Made by a program: the position numbers and the translations under genes. Below the pieces are notes generated by a model that did not search any database, was not told the origin of the DNA, and was given only the letters and a program-made list of their open reading frames with translations. 64,000 nt of DNA from positions 124,001 through 188,000 of the forward strand of contig NZ_JAUCZH010000007.1 of assembly GCF_030373185.1 (NCBI RefSeq). The letters run 5' to 3'. The DNA is from Tabrizicola sp. (GTDB lineage Bacteria > Pseudomonadota > Alphaproteobacteria > Rhodobacterales > Rhodobacteraceae). Shown piece after piece: positions 1-9,892 of this stretch (the first letter of the stretch is position 1; each line of letters starts with the position of its first letter).

Positions 1-120
1 TTGCATTGGCGGCGTATCGCACGCCTACGACCGACGAGGCCGACGGTTACCACTGGCGGAAGTCCGTCTCCTTCGGTGGCAGGCGCACGGAGAGTAGCGT
101 CACCGCAAAGGCGAGATCCG

Positions 121-738
121 TTACCTGTCCTTGTCGTGTTCACGATTGAATGCGTCGGTGGAATTGCTTCTTGGGTAAGCCACACTTGGCACGGACACGT
201 TCAAAAACTCACAGAGCGGCTCCCAACCATCGCCGATCGTATGCACAAGCAGACGGTCCGCCGGAATTTCGCGCTTCACGCGCGCCACATTGGCCTCGTA
301 TTGAGCGATGCAATGGTCGCGCTCCAGATTGCCACCAAAAACCCGCCCACTGATCAGGTCAGAGCCCCGCGGTTGTGGGACTGACGGATCCACCGAGATC
401 AGCGGCAGAATAGTTTTTTCGAAGCTGCCCCACCAGCTCTCTGCGCTACGATAGGTCAGCAGAACCTTTGCCTCAGGAAAGGCGTCCACAAGTAAGGGCC
501 AGTACGCGGCGGAAGGCCAGTCAACGCAGGAGCCGTAAGCGCCAAGAAGCTCACCCCAACTAGGAACAGGCTCGGGCCCATCCAGATTTGCGTTCAACTC
601 CCTCCACAGATCGCGATGCGCATCATCGGCCAAAAGTTCCCGCATGTGATGGCAGGGCCCATATCCCAAGAGGTTCAAGGCCTCGCGCATGGAATCTGTG
701 CCTGTTCGCCCGAAGCCGGTTCCAATGACCTTGACCAT
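121..738 (-). CDS. Sulfotransferase-family protein (Sulfotransfer_4-like)
   Basis: About 205 residues. The N-terminus carries a glycine-rich nucleotide-binding loop of the kind that holds the 5'-phosphosulfate of PAPS (VIGTGFGRTGTDSM, residues 3-16), followed by helix residues and a central KVLLTYRSAESWW segment typical of this family. A longer in-frame start exists at 873, but the ATG at 738 puts the P-loop at the extreme N-terminus as the family expects, and it has an AGGA ribosome site just upstream. The gene stands alone, next to a broken integrase, so it may sit in an accessory segment. The acceptor substrate cannot be inferred. The family is fairly sure; true sulfotransferase activity is not. 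Confidence 0.8.
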   Translation of the reverse strand: MVKVIGTGFGRTGTDSMREALNLLGYGPCHHMRELLADDAHRDLWRELNANLDGPEPVPSWGELLGAYGSCVDWPSAAYWPLLVDAFPEAKVLLTYRSAESWWGSFEKTILPLISVDPSVPQPRGSDLISGRVFGGNLERDHCIAQYEANVARVKREIPADRLLVHTIGDGWEPLCEFLNVSVPSVAYPRSNSTDAFNREHDKDR

Positions 739-1080
739 GATCGTCCTTTCGCAAATGAGGCGCACCAAATGGCATTGAGATCTCGGTACTTTTGCCGGTG
801 AACTTGGCATAAAGGCCAGGATCGGCATCCAGCTCATTTCGATCGTTGTTCGACCTCCGACTAAAGGCGACATTGTTCTGCTACGTCGTCGTCCGAATTC
901 GCGCCAGTTCGCAGCGAACCACCGTTGTGTGCCGTTCTCGTCAGTTTCGCTTCGAAGTGCACAATCCCGCCGCGACTTGGTCGAATGTCACATTAGTGCA
1001 CGGAGCGGAGCCTTACCGCAGCCTGTCTGAAGGACCGGTCTGGGCCGACCGGCACCTAGCATGCCGGCCGGGGCAGTCGT
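739..1080. other. Intergenic region, no gene seen
   Basis: The open frames here are short, lack ribosome sites and have no recognisable protein signature. The region lies between the 5' end of the sulfotransferase-like gene and the 3' end of the broken recombinase. It probably includes the promoter of the former; I see no convincing repeat or RNA structure. Confidence 0.5.
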
Positions 1081-1713
1081 TTACAGGTCGATCCCCTCCG
1101 AGAGAGTTAAGGCGTCCTCAAGATCTACGCCGAGGTAGCGCACGGTGCTGTCCATCTTCGTATGCCCCAGCAGCAGTTGCACGGCGCGCAAGTTCCCTGT
1201 CTTCTTGTATATCTGCGCCACCTTGGTTCGGCGCATGGAATGGGTGCCATACGCGCTCGGCTCGAGACCGAGAGACGAGACCCAGCCACGAACGAGCCGC
1301 GCATATTGCCGAGTAGACAGGTGCGGGCTGCCGTGGAGCCGGCTTGGCCACAGGAACTGAAGGCCGGTCATCTAGGGATCGCTAATCCACCGTTCGAGGG
1401 ACAGGCGGGTGGTCTCGGTGATCTCGAACCGGACCGGCTTGCCCGTCTTGGTCTGCACGATCGATGCGCGCTCTTTCACGTGCCCAGCCGCGAAAACGTC
1501 AGTGACCCGGATGCTCACCAAGTCGCAGCCCCTGAGCTTGCTGTCGACGGCCCGGTTGAACAGCGCGAGGTCGCGCGCGCTGTCTGCCATCTCGAGGCGA
1601 ACCCTGATCGACCAGACATGCCGGGGCAGCAGCGGCCGCTTCTGACCGATGATGCGGCCCTTGTTCCAGGCGACGCGGTCAGGACGGAGGGCAGGAAGAA
1701 GATCAATGGACAT
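1081..1713 (-). pseudogene. Tyrosine-type recombinase/integrase, interrupted by an in-frame amber codon
   Basis: Two open frames in the same reading frame are separated only by a TAG at 1374-1372. The first half (from the ATG at 1713, preceded by GGAGG) carries the core-fold segment with R in SKLRGCDLVSIRV. The second half carries HSMRRTK (the H-x-x-R box), LLGHTKMDSTVRYL and the catalytic tyrosine context. Joined, they give about 210 residues with the R...HxxR...H...Y residues of the family in order, close to the usual length of the short integrase-like proteins common in alphaproteobacteria. The simplest reading is a nonsense mutation in a once intact gene. Readthrough, or re-initiation at the ATG directly after the stop, cannot be excluded. 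No attachment site was identified. Confidence 0.8.
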
Positions 1714-1944
1714 AGGAGTACCTCCTGTCCACCAAGCCCTCCCTTCTTCGGTCATGCCGACAGCAACAGGATACCATGCTAGTGGCGTCGAGTCGTAGCG
1801 TCGGGCGGAAAGCAGCCGTTCGCCCTATCGCGATAGAGTGGCCTCTCACCTCAATTGCGGTCATTCGACGTGGTGCCGATCGCTGGTCGCGTTTTCCAAG
1901 TCGAAGCTGCTGAACAACAGCCGACCGCTTGCGCCATGTCGGGG

Positions 1945-3414
1945 TCAATCCAACGGATACATCGGCCGTGGCACGCGATGAAACGGCAAGCGTCGCAGGT
2001 CGGGCGAACAGAGGGCGCCACTGTCGCAGACGATCACTTTGGCGGCGATGGGCGTAAATGCCGCGCGAAAGTGTTGCTGCGATTTCAGCGCGACGATCCG
2101 CTGCGCCGCGGGGTCAATGCCAAAGGCGCGGAATTGCTGCAGGTCCAGCATCTGGCCGGGGTTGGTCACGACCAGCACATCGACACCGCCCACCCGCAGC
2201 ACTGCCGTAGGCCCCCAGTCCCCCGGCAGGCCGCCGATCATCGGGCCATCGCCGGTATAGCGCCCGTCCGACAGCAGTACCACGGTTCCGGTCACCCTGA
2301 TCGGCCCGCCACCGAAGCGGGGATCGGTCTTGCCGCCGAGGGGCAGGGTGACTTCGGCCCCGACCGTCTGTGCGTGAAGAAGGGCGGCAGCCTCGGGGTC
2401 CACCATCGGGCCGAAACAGGCCCCGGTCACGCCCGCGTCCAGCAGGGCGGACAAGAGGCCCGGCGCGTCGCCGTAGCTGCCGGCGCCCGGATTGTCGGAA
2501 TAATCGGCGATCACCAGCGGGCCGGGACTGCTGTGGGCCAGCGCCTCGGCCGCGGCTTCGGCCGGGGTGAGGAAGCGGTTCAACACGTCATGCCGCCGGG
2601 CCCAGATGTCATCGGCCAGCGCCTCGGCAAAGGCCAGATGCGGGCCCGCGTCGCCAGTATGAGTGACCAGAACCGTGGGCCCAAGCTCGGGGATATCGGC
2701 ATTGCCGAAGCCCGCATTGATGCTGACCGCCAGCGCGCCGGGGGTGCCTTCGTGCGCGCGGGCAAGGGCGTGGCGGGCGATCATCGGGCCTTCATCTGTG
2801 CGGCCGCTGTTGGCCTCTTCCAGCATCGGGCGGGTCACGCGCAGGGTGCGGGGGGCGATCTCTCCAGTCATCGTTCGGTGCAAAAGATTGGCAGCGCGGC
2901 GGGCGGTGTCGCGCATGTCGACATGCGGATAGGTCGAATAGGACATCATGACCTGCGCGAGGGTGCACATCCGGGCTGTGACATTGGCATGCGGGTCCAG
3001 CGTGATGCCAATCGGCATATCGGGGCCGACGACGGCACGCAGGCGTTCCAGAAGGAGGCCCTCGCCGTCGGGATGATCCTCGACCACCATCGCGCCATGC
3101 AGGCCCAAAAGGATGCCGTCCAGTGGGCCAGCCTTGGCCGCAGCAAGGATACACCCGGCGATTTCGTCAAACGCTGCGCGGGTGACCGGCCCGGCGGGCG
3201 AGGCCGCGGCGCTGATGGCGTGGCGGGTCTGCCAGCTTTGCGCGCGCGCCACATCCATGAAGCCCGCAATATCGGTGTTGGCATCCGCGCGCTGCGCAAC
3301 GGCGGCATCGCCCTGCAGGAACAGCCGCGCCCGGAATGCAGCAAGGTCGGTTGGCCGGATGCTGAACGTGTTGGACTCATGCGCGAATTCGGCAGTCAGA
3401 ACGGTAAAGGTCAT
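1945..3414 (-). CDS. M81-family metallopeptidase (MlrC-like)
   Basis: About 489 residues. The N-terminal FAHESNTF motif (residues 9-16) is the zinc-ligand signature of M81 peptidases, whose founding member MlrC completes breakdown of linearised microcystin; most members act on unknown peptides or amides. Further conserved blocks are GLHGAMV and DNPGAGSYGD. An AAGGA site stands six bases before the ATG at 3414 and three before an adjacent ATG at 3417, so 3414 is preferred. It is the last gene of an operon with a peptide-type ABC importer and an RpiR regulator, which suggests hydrolysis of the imported compound in the cytoplasm. The substrate is unknown. Confidence 0.85.
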   Translation of the reverse strand: MTFTVLTAEFAHESNTFSIRPTDLAAFRARLFLQGDAAVAQRADANTDIAGFMDVARAQSWQTRHAISAAASPAGPVTRAAFDEIAGCILAAAKAGPLDGILLGLHGAMVVEDHPDGEGLLLERLRAVVGPDMPIGITLDPHANVTARMCTLAQVMMSYSTYPHVDMRDTARRAANLLHRTMTGEIAPRTLRVTRPMLEEANSGRTDEGPMIARHALARAHEGTPGALAVSINAGFGNADIPELGPTVLVTHTGDAGPHLAFAEALADDIWARRHDVLNRFLTPAEAAAEALAHSSPGPLVIADYSDNPGAGSYGDAPGLLSALLDAGVTGACFGPMVDPEAAALLHAQTVGAEVTLPLGGKTDPRFGGGPIRVTGTVVLLSDGRYTGDGPMIGGLPGDWGPTAVLRVGGVDVLVVTNPGQMLDLQQFRAFGIDPAAQRIVALKSQQHFRAAFTPIAAKVIVCDSGALCSPDLRRLPFHRVPRPMYPLD

Positions 3415-3428
3415 CATGGGTCCTTGGG

Positions 3429-4385
3429 TCAGCCTTGGGGGTGGTGGCAGGCGATCTGGTGGCCATCGGTTCCTGTCACCAGCGCGGGCCGGTCCGTTTG
3501 GCAAAGGGCGGTGGCGGCGGGGCAGCGGGCGGCAAAGGCACAGCCGGGGGGCAGGTTGAAGGGGCTGGGGATCACTCCCCGCAGCATCTGCACCGTCTTG
3601 CGCCGGGCGGGGTCTGGCTCGAAGTGGCTGTTCATCAGGGCGCGGGCATAAGGGTGGCGCGGGGTGGCGCGGGCCTGCGGCAGCACCTCGACCACGCGGC
3701 CAAGATACATCACCACCACCCGGTCGCAGAAATAGCGCACCAGGCTGAGGTCATGGCTGATGAACAGATAGGTCAGGCCAAGGTCACGCTGCAGCCCTTC
3801 CAGAAGACCGATGATCTGGGCCTGGATTGAAACATCCAAGGAGGCGGTGGGTTCGTCCAGCACCAGAAACGCCGGGTTCAGCGCCAGCGCCCGCGCAATG
3901 CCGACACGCTGTTTCTGCCCGCCCGAAAGCTGATGCGGATAGCTGGCGGCAAGGCCGGGGTTCAGGCCGACCATGGCCATCAACTCGGCCAGCCTTGCCT
4001 TGGGGTCGAGCACTGCGATGCGCTGCACCTGATAGGGCTCCATTACCGCGCGGCCGATGGTGTAGCGCGGGTCGATGGCGGAATAGGGGTCCTGAAACAC
4101 CATCTGCATGTTGCGGCGCATCGCGCGCAGGGCGGCAGGCGGCAGGCTGCCGATATCGGCCCCGTCGTAGGTGACCGAGCCGGAGGTGGCGGCCAGCAAC
4201 CGCAGCACAAGCCGCCCCAGCGTGGACTTGCCGCAACCGGACTCGCCGACCACCCCGGTCACGCTGCCGCGCGGGATGTCGAGGGTGACATCATCCACCG
4301 CCCGCATGACGCGGCGGGGTTTCAGAAACCCCGAGCCGGAGGCGAAGTCGCGGGTCAGGCCCTTGAGGGACACAAGCGGCGTCAT
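3429..4385 (-). CDS. Oligopeptide/dipeptide-type ABC importer ATPase (DppF/OppF-like)
   Basis: 318 residues. Walker A is GESGCGKST, the Q-loop is [11 protein letters not shown], the signature is [15 protein letters not shown], Walker B is [13 protein letters not shown], and the switch histidine follows in ISHDLSL. The C-terminal oligo_HPY region ends with a cysteine-containing stretch ([10 protein letters not shown]...CQ) as usual in this subfamily. The ATG at 4385 overlaps the stop of the upstream ATPase gene by four bases, so translation is probably coupled; longer upstream starts would run deep into that gene. It should pair with the DppD-like ATPase as a heterodimer. Confidence 0.93.
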   Translation of the reverse strand: MTPLVSLKGLTRDFASGSGFLKPRRVMRAVDDVTLDIPRGSVTGVVGESGCGKSTLGRLVLRLLAATSGSVTYDGADIGSLPPAALRAMRRNMQMVFQDPYSAIDPRYTIGRAVMEPYQVQRIAVLDPKARLAELMAMVGLNPGLAASYPHQLSGGQKQRVGIARALALNPAFLVLDEPTASLDVSIQAQIIGLLEGLQRDLGLTYLFISHDLSLVRYFCDRVVVMYLGRVVEVLPQARATPRHPYARALMNSHFEPDPARRKTVQMLRGVIPSPFNLPPGCAFAARCPAATALCQTDRPALVTGTDGHQIACHHPQG

Positions 4386-5338
4386 GCGGGCACCCCCTGC
4401 AGGTAGCAGGCAACGCTGCCCGCAGTCAGCGTTTGCAGAACCGGAACCTCGGCATGGCAGACATCTATCGCCCGGGCGCAGCGCGGGTGGAACCGGCAAC
4501 CGGGCGGATAGTTCAGCACGCCAGGCACGGTGCCGGGAATGCCCAGAAGCGTGCCTTCCGGCTGGTCATGCGCGGGGATGCAGGCGATCAGGCTGGCGGT
4601 GTAGGGGTGGCGCGGGGCGGCAAAGATGGCTTGCGTGGTGTTCATCTCGGCCACCCGCCCGGCATACAGCACCACGACCCGGTCACAGGCCTGCGCCACG
4701 ACGCCCATGTCATGGGTGATCAGCAGCAGCGCCAGCCCCCGGTCGCGCACGAGGTCCACTATGATCTGGATGATCTGGGCCTGAATGGTGACATCGAGCG
4801 CGGTTGTGGGTTCGTCCGCGATGATCAGGTCGGGGTCGGCGGCCAGCGCCATGGCAATGACGATGCGCTGCTTCATGCCCCCAGAAAGCTGGTGCGGATA
4901 GGCGCCGTGCAGGGTTTCGGCGTCAGGGATGCGCAACTGCTGCATGAGGTCGATGCTGCGCGCCTTTGCCGCCGGTTTCGACAGGCCCAGATGCAGGCGT
5001 GAGACCTGATCGATCTGCGCGCCGATCCGGACGATAGGGTCCAGCGAGGTCATCGGGTTCTGGCTGATCAGCGCGATCCGCTTGCCGCGCAGGCGGCGAA
5101 ATGCGGGTTCGGCCAAGATGGTCAGTTCCTGCCCGTCGAACAGGATAGACCCGGTGGTAACCCGCCCGCCGATGCGGCCCAAAAGGCCCATCACCGCCAA
5201 GGCCGTCAGCGACTTGCCGGACCCGGATTCGCCGACCAGCCCCAGAATCTCGCCCTTTCGCGCCTCGAACGATATACCATCCAGCGGGGTCACATTGCCG
5301 ATGGCGACGCCAAGCCCTGTGACTGTCAGAAGGGCCAT
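4382..5338 (-). CDS. Oligopeptide/dipeptide-type ABC importer ATPase (DppD/OppD-like)
   Basis: 318 residues with Walker A ([18 protein letters not shown]), Q-loop ([12 protein letters not shown]), signature [15 protein letters not shown], Walker B ([13 protein letters not shown]) and switch histidine (ITHDMGVV). The C-terminal [14 protein letters not shown] is the cysteine-rich oligo_HPY tail. The start lies one base after the stop of the permease gene, and its end overlaps the next ATPase gene by ATGA. It is the DppD-type partner of the same importer. Confidence 0.93.
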   Translation of the reverse strand: MALLTVTGLGVAIGNVTPLDGISFEARKGEILGLVGESGSGKSLTALAVMGLLGRIGGRVTTGSILFDGQELTILAEPAFRRLRGKRIALISQNPMTSLDPIVRIGAQIDQVSRLHLGLSKPAAKARSIDLMQQLRIPDAETLHGAYPHQLSGGMKQRIVIAMALAADPDLIIADEPTTALDVTIQAQIIQIIVDLVRDRGLALLLITHDMGVVAQACDRVVVLYAGRVAEMNTTQAIFAAPRHPYTASLIACIPAHDQPEGTLLGIPGTVPGVLNYPPGCRFHPRCARAIDVCHAEVPVLQTLTAGSVACYLQGVPA

Positions 5339-5339
5339 G

Positions 5340-6185
5340 TCAGACCTCCCTCAGCCGGTTGCGGATATCGAGCGCGTCGATCAGTGCGTCACCAAAGAGG
5401 TTGATCGCGATCACCGTCACCGCGATGGCAGCCCCCGGAAACAGGATGATCCATGGCGCGATGAATATCTGCGCGGTGCCCGACGACATCATCGCCCCCC
5501 AGCTTGGGGTGGGGGGCTGCGCGCCAAGGCCGAAAAAGCCCAGCGTCGCCTCGAGGATGATCGCATCACCCGTGGCCAGCATGCCGGCCACGATGACGGG
5601 CGTGATCGCATTAGGCAAAAGGTGGCGAAAGATCACATGCGCATGGCCTGCGCCAAGGTTCACCGTCGCCTCTACATAAGTCTCGGACCGCAGCGCCATG
5701 ACTTGGGCACGGGTCAGCCGGGTAAACTGCGCGAGGTAGGCGATAGCAATCGCGATGATGATGCTTTCGGTGCCGGTGCCGATGATGGCAATCAGCAAAA
5801 GCGCGATCAGAATCTCGGGGAAGGACCATGTCAGGTCGACCACCGCCGTCACCACGCGGTCGAAAATGCCGCCGAAATAGCCCGCCATTGCCCCCAGCGT
5901 CATGCCGGCAACCACCGAAATTCCGATGGCGGTGATCGCAACCGACAACGACGTGCGCGCGCCGTGGATGATGCGGGACATCAGGTCCCGGCCGAATTCG
6001 TCGGTGCCCATCCAATGCGCGGCGTTGGGGGACGTATTGGCGCCCGGCAGATTCTGGATCGCGTAGTCGTAGGGTGCCAGCCACGGCGCAAACAGCGCGC
6101 AGAGGATGACCAGCACCAGCACCGCTGCCGATACGGCACCTCGCGGCGTCCGGGCCACGCCCCACAGAAACCGCAACGCGCTCAT
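5340..6185 (-). CDS. ABC importer permease (DppC/OppC-like)
   Basis: 281 residues, with an N-terminal membrane segment (about residues 17-36) and the short periplasmic motif HWMGTDEFGRDLMSR that is diagnostic of DppC-type permeases. The ABC-docking EAA loop lies near EATVNLGAGHAHVIFRHLLP. About six membrane helices are visible. It overlaps the upstream permease gene by ATGA (6182-6185) and is one base from the next gene. It forms the membrane channel with the DppB-like protein. Confidence 0.93.
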   Translation of the reverse strand: MSALRFLWGVARTPRGAVSAAVLVLVILCALFAPWLAPYDYAIQNLPGANTSPNAAHWMGTDEFGRDLMSRIIHGARTSLSVAITAIGISVVAGMTLGAMAGYFGGIFDRVVTAVVDLTWSFPEILIALLLIAIIGTGTESIIIAIAIAYLAQFTRLTRAQVMALRSETYVEATVNLGAGHAHVIFRHLLPNAITPVIVAGMLATGDAIILEATLGFFGLGAQPPTPSWGAMMSSGTAQIFIAPWIILFPGAAIAVTVIAINLFGDALIDALDIRNRLREV

Positions 6186-7108
6186 TTCATGCCCTCGCGG
6201 ATGCGCGGGTCCATCATGGCCTGCAAGATGTCGCCCAGCAGCGTGCCCAGCATCACCGCGATGGCCAGCATCAGCAGGCAGCCTTGCACCACCGGATAAT
6301 CCCGCTGGTTCAGCGAGGTGATCAACAGGGACCCAAGCCCGGGTCTTGCAAAGACAAACTCCACCGCCACCGCGCCGCCCAGAATCCAGCCGATCCGCAG
6401 GCTGAGGATGGTGACCACCGGCATCATCGCATGGCGAAGGACCGACCCAAGCTCGATCCGCCAGCGCGACACGCCTTTTGCGTGCAGCATCATCACGAAA
6501 TCGCGCCGGGCGATGTCCATCATCGCAACGCGGGTCACCCGCGCCACCAGTGCCACGCCACCAAGGCCGATGGTCAGCACCGGCAGCACCAGCGCCGAGG
6601 CCGTGCGCGCGCCCGACACCGGGAACCAGCCAAGGGTGACGGCAAACAGCATGATCATCAAGAGGCCAAGCCAGAAACTGGGCACGGTGGACCCCAGCAG
6701 GATCAGCGTCATCACCCCCCGGTCAAACCATGTATCGCGAAAGATCGCTGCCAGCGCCCCGGCGGTGATCCCGACCACGGTGGAAAACACCAAGGCCAAC
6801 GACCCCAGCGCCAGCGAATGCGGCAGGTTCATCGCGATCAGGTCGGCGACCGGGCGGCGCAGGATGATCGCATCGCCCAGATCGCCCAGAACCATCTTGC
6901 CGAACCATGTGACGTATTGCGTCAGGATCGGTTGATCGAGGCCATACCGCGCCACAAGCGCGGCGCGTTCCGCAGGCGTTGCCCCGACGCGCAGGATACT
7001 GTCGATCGGATCGCCGGGCACCAGATGCACCAGCATGAAAATCACCACCGAGATCGCCAGAAACACCGGGATCAGCAGCAGCAGTCGCTTGACGATGAAC
7101 AGCAGCAT
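6182..7108 (-). CDS. ABC importer permease (DppB/OppB-like)
   Basis: 308 residues. The N-terminal helix ending VHLVPGDPIDSIL and the following ALVARYGLDQPILTQYVTWF are the hallmark N-terminal region of DppB-type permeases. The EAA-like docking segment is at MMLHAKGVSRWRIELGSVLRHAM. Six or so helices are apparent. It follows the substrate-binding protein gene by 60 bases and overlaps the DppC-like gene. Confidence 0.93.
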   Translation of the reverse strand: MLLFIVKRLLLLIPVFLAISVVIFMLVHLVPGDPIDSILRVGATPAERAALVARYGLDQPILTQYVTWFGKMVLGDLGDAIILRRPVADLIAMNLPHSLALGSLALVFSTVVGITAGALAAIFRDTWFDRGVMTLILLGSTVPSFWLGLLMIMLFAVTLGWFPVSGARTASALVLPVLTIGLGGVALVARVTRVAMMDIARRDFVMMLHAKGVSRWRIELGSVLRHAMMPVVTILSLRIGWILGGAVAVEFVFARPGLGSLLITSLNQRDYPVVQGCLLMLAIAVMLGTLLGDILQAMMDPRIREGMK

Positions 7109-7168
7109 CGGGCCCCCGGTGGTTCGAAAATGCCCGGGCGCACCGGATGGCGCGCCCGGATCTGGGGG

Positions 7169-8746
7169 TTACTTGACCATGATGTCAAGGAAGGTCTGGC
7201 TTTGCACACGGGTTGACCGGATCACCTCGGGCACCATCAGCGCGTCGGTGGTAAAGGCATAGGACTGCACCGGCTGATAGATCGGCGCGAAGACGAACTG
7301 CGTCAGGACATATTCGTGATAGGCGGTGAAATTCACCACCCGCTCGTCCCAGGTGCGCGAGCCGGTCATCGCCTTGATGCGCAGCTCTTCGGCCACGGCA
7401 TCGGTCCACATCGACACGTTGGGATAGCCCAGCCGCTCGGCGCTGAAGAACCAGTCGAGGATATCGGCGTTCTCATAGGAATAGCTGCGCACCGCCAGCT
7501 GATGCTCGGTCATTTTCTTGTATTCGTCGTTGATGCTGGCCGGGTCCAGAACCGTGATCTCGGCGGTGATGCCGACGGCAGCAAGCTGCGCCTGGATCAC
7601 CTCGGTGATGCGGCGGAACTCGGTGCCGTTCTGGGTCCAGAGCTTGACCGTCATCGGCGTGCCGTCCTTTGACCGCGTGCCATCAGCGGCGGCAACCCAG
7701 CCCGCTTCGTCCAGCAGCGCCTTAGCGCGGTCCGGGTCATAGCTGATGCGCAGTTCGTCCTTGACCTTGCCTTCCAGCAGGGCGGCGGTCAGGAACGTGT
7801 CGGCCACAGCGCCGATGCCGCCATAAAGATTTGCGAGGATCTCGGGCTGGTTGACCGCAAGGGCTGCGGCCTGCCGCACCTTGATGTCATCAAACGGTGC
7901 GACAGTGGTGTTGATCGGCATGTAGAACAACTCACGCCCCGGCATGGTGACGACGGTCAGACCGGCCTCGGCCTCCATCGTGGTGCGAAAGTCGGCGGGC
8001 ACCGACAGCAGCATGTCGACGCCGCCGGTTTTCAGTTCCAGAAATGCCGTGCTGTCATCCGCAATTTCGCGGAAGGTCAGGCGGGCGATGTGCGCGGGAC
8101 CCTTGTTTTCCGACAGGGCAGACCCCGAGGTATAGGCGTCATTGCGCACCAGCACGGTTTCCTGCCCGACCGTAAAGCTTTCCAGCTTGAACGGCCCGGT
8201 CCCGACAGCGCCGGTCACACCGTAGCCATCGCCCATCGCGTCATAAGCCTTGGGCGAGGGCACGCCCATGAAGGTGGTGGCCATGTTCGACAGAAGGTTT
8301 GGGTCGGGGTTCTTCATCGTGAACTTGACGGTCAGATCATCGATGATCTCGACCGATGCAATCGCCTCGGTCATGAAGGCGTTTTCGGTTCCGGCAAATT
8401 TCGGTATCCACCAGGCAATAGTGGCGGCGTTGAAGGGCTCGCCGTCATGGAAGCTCACGCCGGGGCGCAGCTTGAAGACCCATTCCATGCCATCCTCGGT
8501 CACCGACCATTCGGTCGCAAGCTGGCCATGAAAGCTTTGGTCGGCGTCCTGCAACATCATCCGGTCATAGATCAGCGTTGTGGCGACGTTCAGTTTGGTG
8601 CCCCTGATCGGGTCATAGGTCGGTGCGCCAACCTCGCGGGCCGGAAGCACCATGGTGACGTCCTGCGCCACGGCGGCAAAGCCTGACATGAGAAACGTCG
8701 AAGACAGCAGCGCCCCTGCGAGCAGGCGCCTGGCAAAGATTTTCAT
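7169..8746 (-). CDS. ABC importer substrate-binding protein (SBP_bac_5 family)
   Basis: 525 residues with a Sec signal peptide (residues 1 to about 27: KIFARRLLAGALL..., AVAQ cleavage context) and the classic family-5 blocks: ATEWSVTEDGMEWVFKLRPG, VSFHDGEPFNA and GTGPFKLESF. The start at 8746 is chosen because it places the signal peptide at the N-terminus and has AGGGA upstream; the open frame extends further to 8809 without signal features. Family-5 proteins bind peptides, nickel, glutathione, opines and other ligands, so the ligand cannot be read from sequence. It is the periplasmic receptor of the downstream importer. Confidence 0.93.
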   Translation of the reverse strand: MKIFARRLLAGALLSSTFLMSGFAAVAQDVTMVLPAREVGAPTYDPIRGTKLNVATTLIYDRMMLQDADQSFHGQLATEWSVTEDGMEWVFKLRPGVSFHDGEPFNAATIAWWIPKFAGTENAFMTEAIASVEIIDDLTVKFTMKNPDPNLLSNMATTFMGVPSPKAYDAMGDGYGVTGAVGTGPFKLESFTVGQETVLVRNDAYTSGSALSENKGPAHIARLTFREIADDSTAFLELKTGGVDMLLSVPADFRTTMEAEAGLTVVTMPGRELFYMPINTTVAPFDDIKVRQAAALAVNQPEILANLYGGIGAVADTFLTAALLEGKVKDELRISYDPDRAKALLDEAGWVAAADGTRSKDGTPMTVKLWTQNGTEFRRITEVIQAQLAAVGITAEITVLDPASINDEYKKMTEHQLAVRSYSYENADILDWFFSAERLGYPNVSMWTDAVAEELRIKAMTGSRTWDERVVNFTAYHEYVLTQFVFAPIYQPVQSYAFTTDALMVPEVIRSTRVQSQTFLDIMVK

Positions 8747-8805
8747 TTTTGGTATCCCTGTTGAGTGTGACTTTTGACTGTCGTTTTCAAGTATCGTTTG
8801 GCGCT

Positions 8806-9711
8806 TCAATTATCGGACGGAGGCGTATCACTTGGTCTGGCCGGGCCGGTCGGATCGCCGACATACCCGGTGAACCGACTGTAAAGACGTGCAATTTCGT
8901 TCATGCGCTGTTCGACGGAATGGCCCAGTTCCAGAAAGACGCCGTTGACCAGAAGATTGGCGAGGCTTGCCATCTGGGCGGCGGATTCCCAGAAAAGGTT
9001 GAACTCGGTCGGCACGACGAACATTTCGTCGGCGAGGGTGCGGCCCCAGTCGCAGAAGGGGTCGGTGACCAGCGTCACCGGGATGCCGGCCCGTTTCGCA
9101 TCCTGCGCCAGCAGTTGCGCCATGCGCGAATAGCGCCGCCCTTCGAAGATCACGAGGCAGGGGGTCTCCTGCCCGCCCGCCAGCAGTTCGGCAAAGTTGC
9201 CCCCGGCAAGGTCCAGCAGATGCACCCGGTCGCGGATGTATTGCAGTTGGTTGACGAAGACCTGTGCGATACCCCGTTCGGTCTGGAACCCGACGGCAAA
9301 CACCGCCGAGGCCGTTGCCAGCCGTTTGACCACGCCCGTCCACTCCGGCGTCCGTGCCAGTTCGTAGACCGCGACCAGCGCCGCCATTTCCAGCTTCAAG
9401 CCGCGGGCAAGCTGATCCTCACCGCCGCGCGCCTGTTCTTCGAAGTCGCGCAGACGATCGGCGATCAGCCACGGCCGGTCCCCGATGTCGCGTTGCAGAT
9501 GGTCCTTGAGGTCGCGAAAGCTTTTGTAGCCCAGCGTCCGGCAGAACCGGCCAACGGTTGGTTCGGACACGCCCACCTTTGCCGCAAGACTGGCCGCTGT
9601 CTCAAACGGAACCGTCGTCATCTCGGCCAGCATGTAGGACGCAATGGCGCGGTCGGCCTTTGATGCCCCCGTCAGGCAGTCCGACAGACGATGGCGTAGC
9701 GAATCGGGCAT
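8806..9711 (-). CDS. RpiR/MurR-family transcriptional regulator (HTH + SIS)
   Basis: 301 residues. The N-terminal HTH_6 domain is visible at ASLAAKVGVSEPTVGRFCRTLGYKSFRDLK (about residues 38-70) and is followed by a SIS sugar-isomerase-type ligand domain. The start at 9711 has AAGGA upstream and begins exactly where the family's leading helix begins; the longer frame to 9936 would cover the divergent promoter. SIS domains usually sense phosphosugars, but RpiR members beside peptide/amino-acid importers also occur. It is the first gene of the ABC/M81 operon and diverges from the FAD oxidoreductase, so it probably controls both. Confidence 0.9.
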   Translation of the reverse strand: MPDSLRHRLSDCLTGASKADRAIASYMLAEMTTVPFETAASLAAKVGVSEPTVGRFCRTLGYKSFRDLKDHLQRDIGDRPWLIADRLRDFEEQARGGEDQLARGLKLEMAALVAVYELARTPEWTGVVKRLATASAVFAVGFQTERGIAQVFVNQLQYIRDRVHLLDLAGGNFAELLAGGQETPCLVIFEGRRYSRMAQLLAQDAKRAGIPVTLVTDPFCDWGRTLADEMFVVPTEFNLFWESAAQMASLANLLVNGVFLELGHSVEQRMNEIARLYSRFTGYVGDPTGPARPSDTPPSDN

Positions 9712-9892
9712 CTGGCGGCTTCCTTTCGTATGCAGCAACCCTGACAGTAAACTTTCAGATATCAAAATGATTTTATTTTTCTTGCACATCGTCCCATTTG
9801 AGGCGCTTCTGTCAGGAGGGTGGGCCCCTGTGCGACGCAGGTCGAGCGGCCTTCCAGAGCAGGCGCGCGCCGCTAACCCAAGGGACACCAGC
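9712..9892. promoter_or_regulatory. Divergent promoter region between rpiR-type regulator and FAD oxidoreductase
   Basis: 181 bases between two divergent starts. It contains an AT-rich block (about 9740-9785, with runs such as ATTTTATTTTTC) that stands out from GC-rich surroundings and carries TTTCA/TGAAA-like half-sites of the sort RpiR regulators bind. This position would let one regulator control both directions. No single operator can be fixed by eye. Confidence 0.45.

Noticed and set aside
1-384. 127-codon plus-strand frame at the left edge
   Set aside because: It runs antisense to the sulfotransferase-like gene, lacks a ribosome site and has no protein-like signature.
1855-3651. 598-codon plus-strand open frame
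   Set aside because: It is antisense to the M81 gene, has low-complexity composition typical of a GC-rich shadow frame, and no domain.
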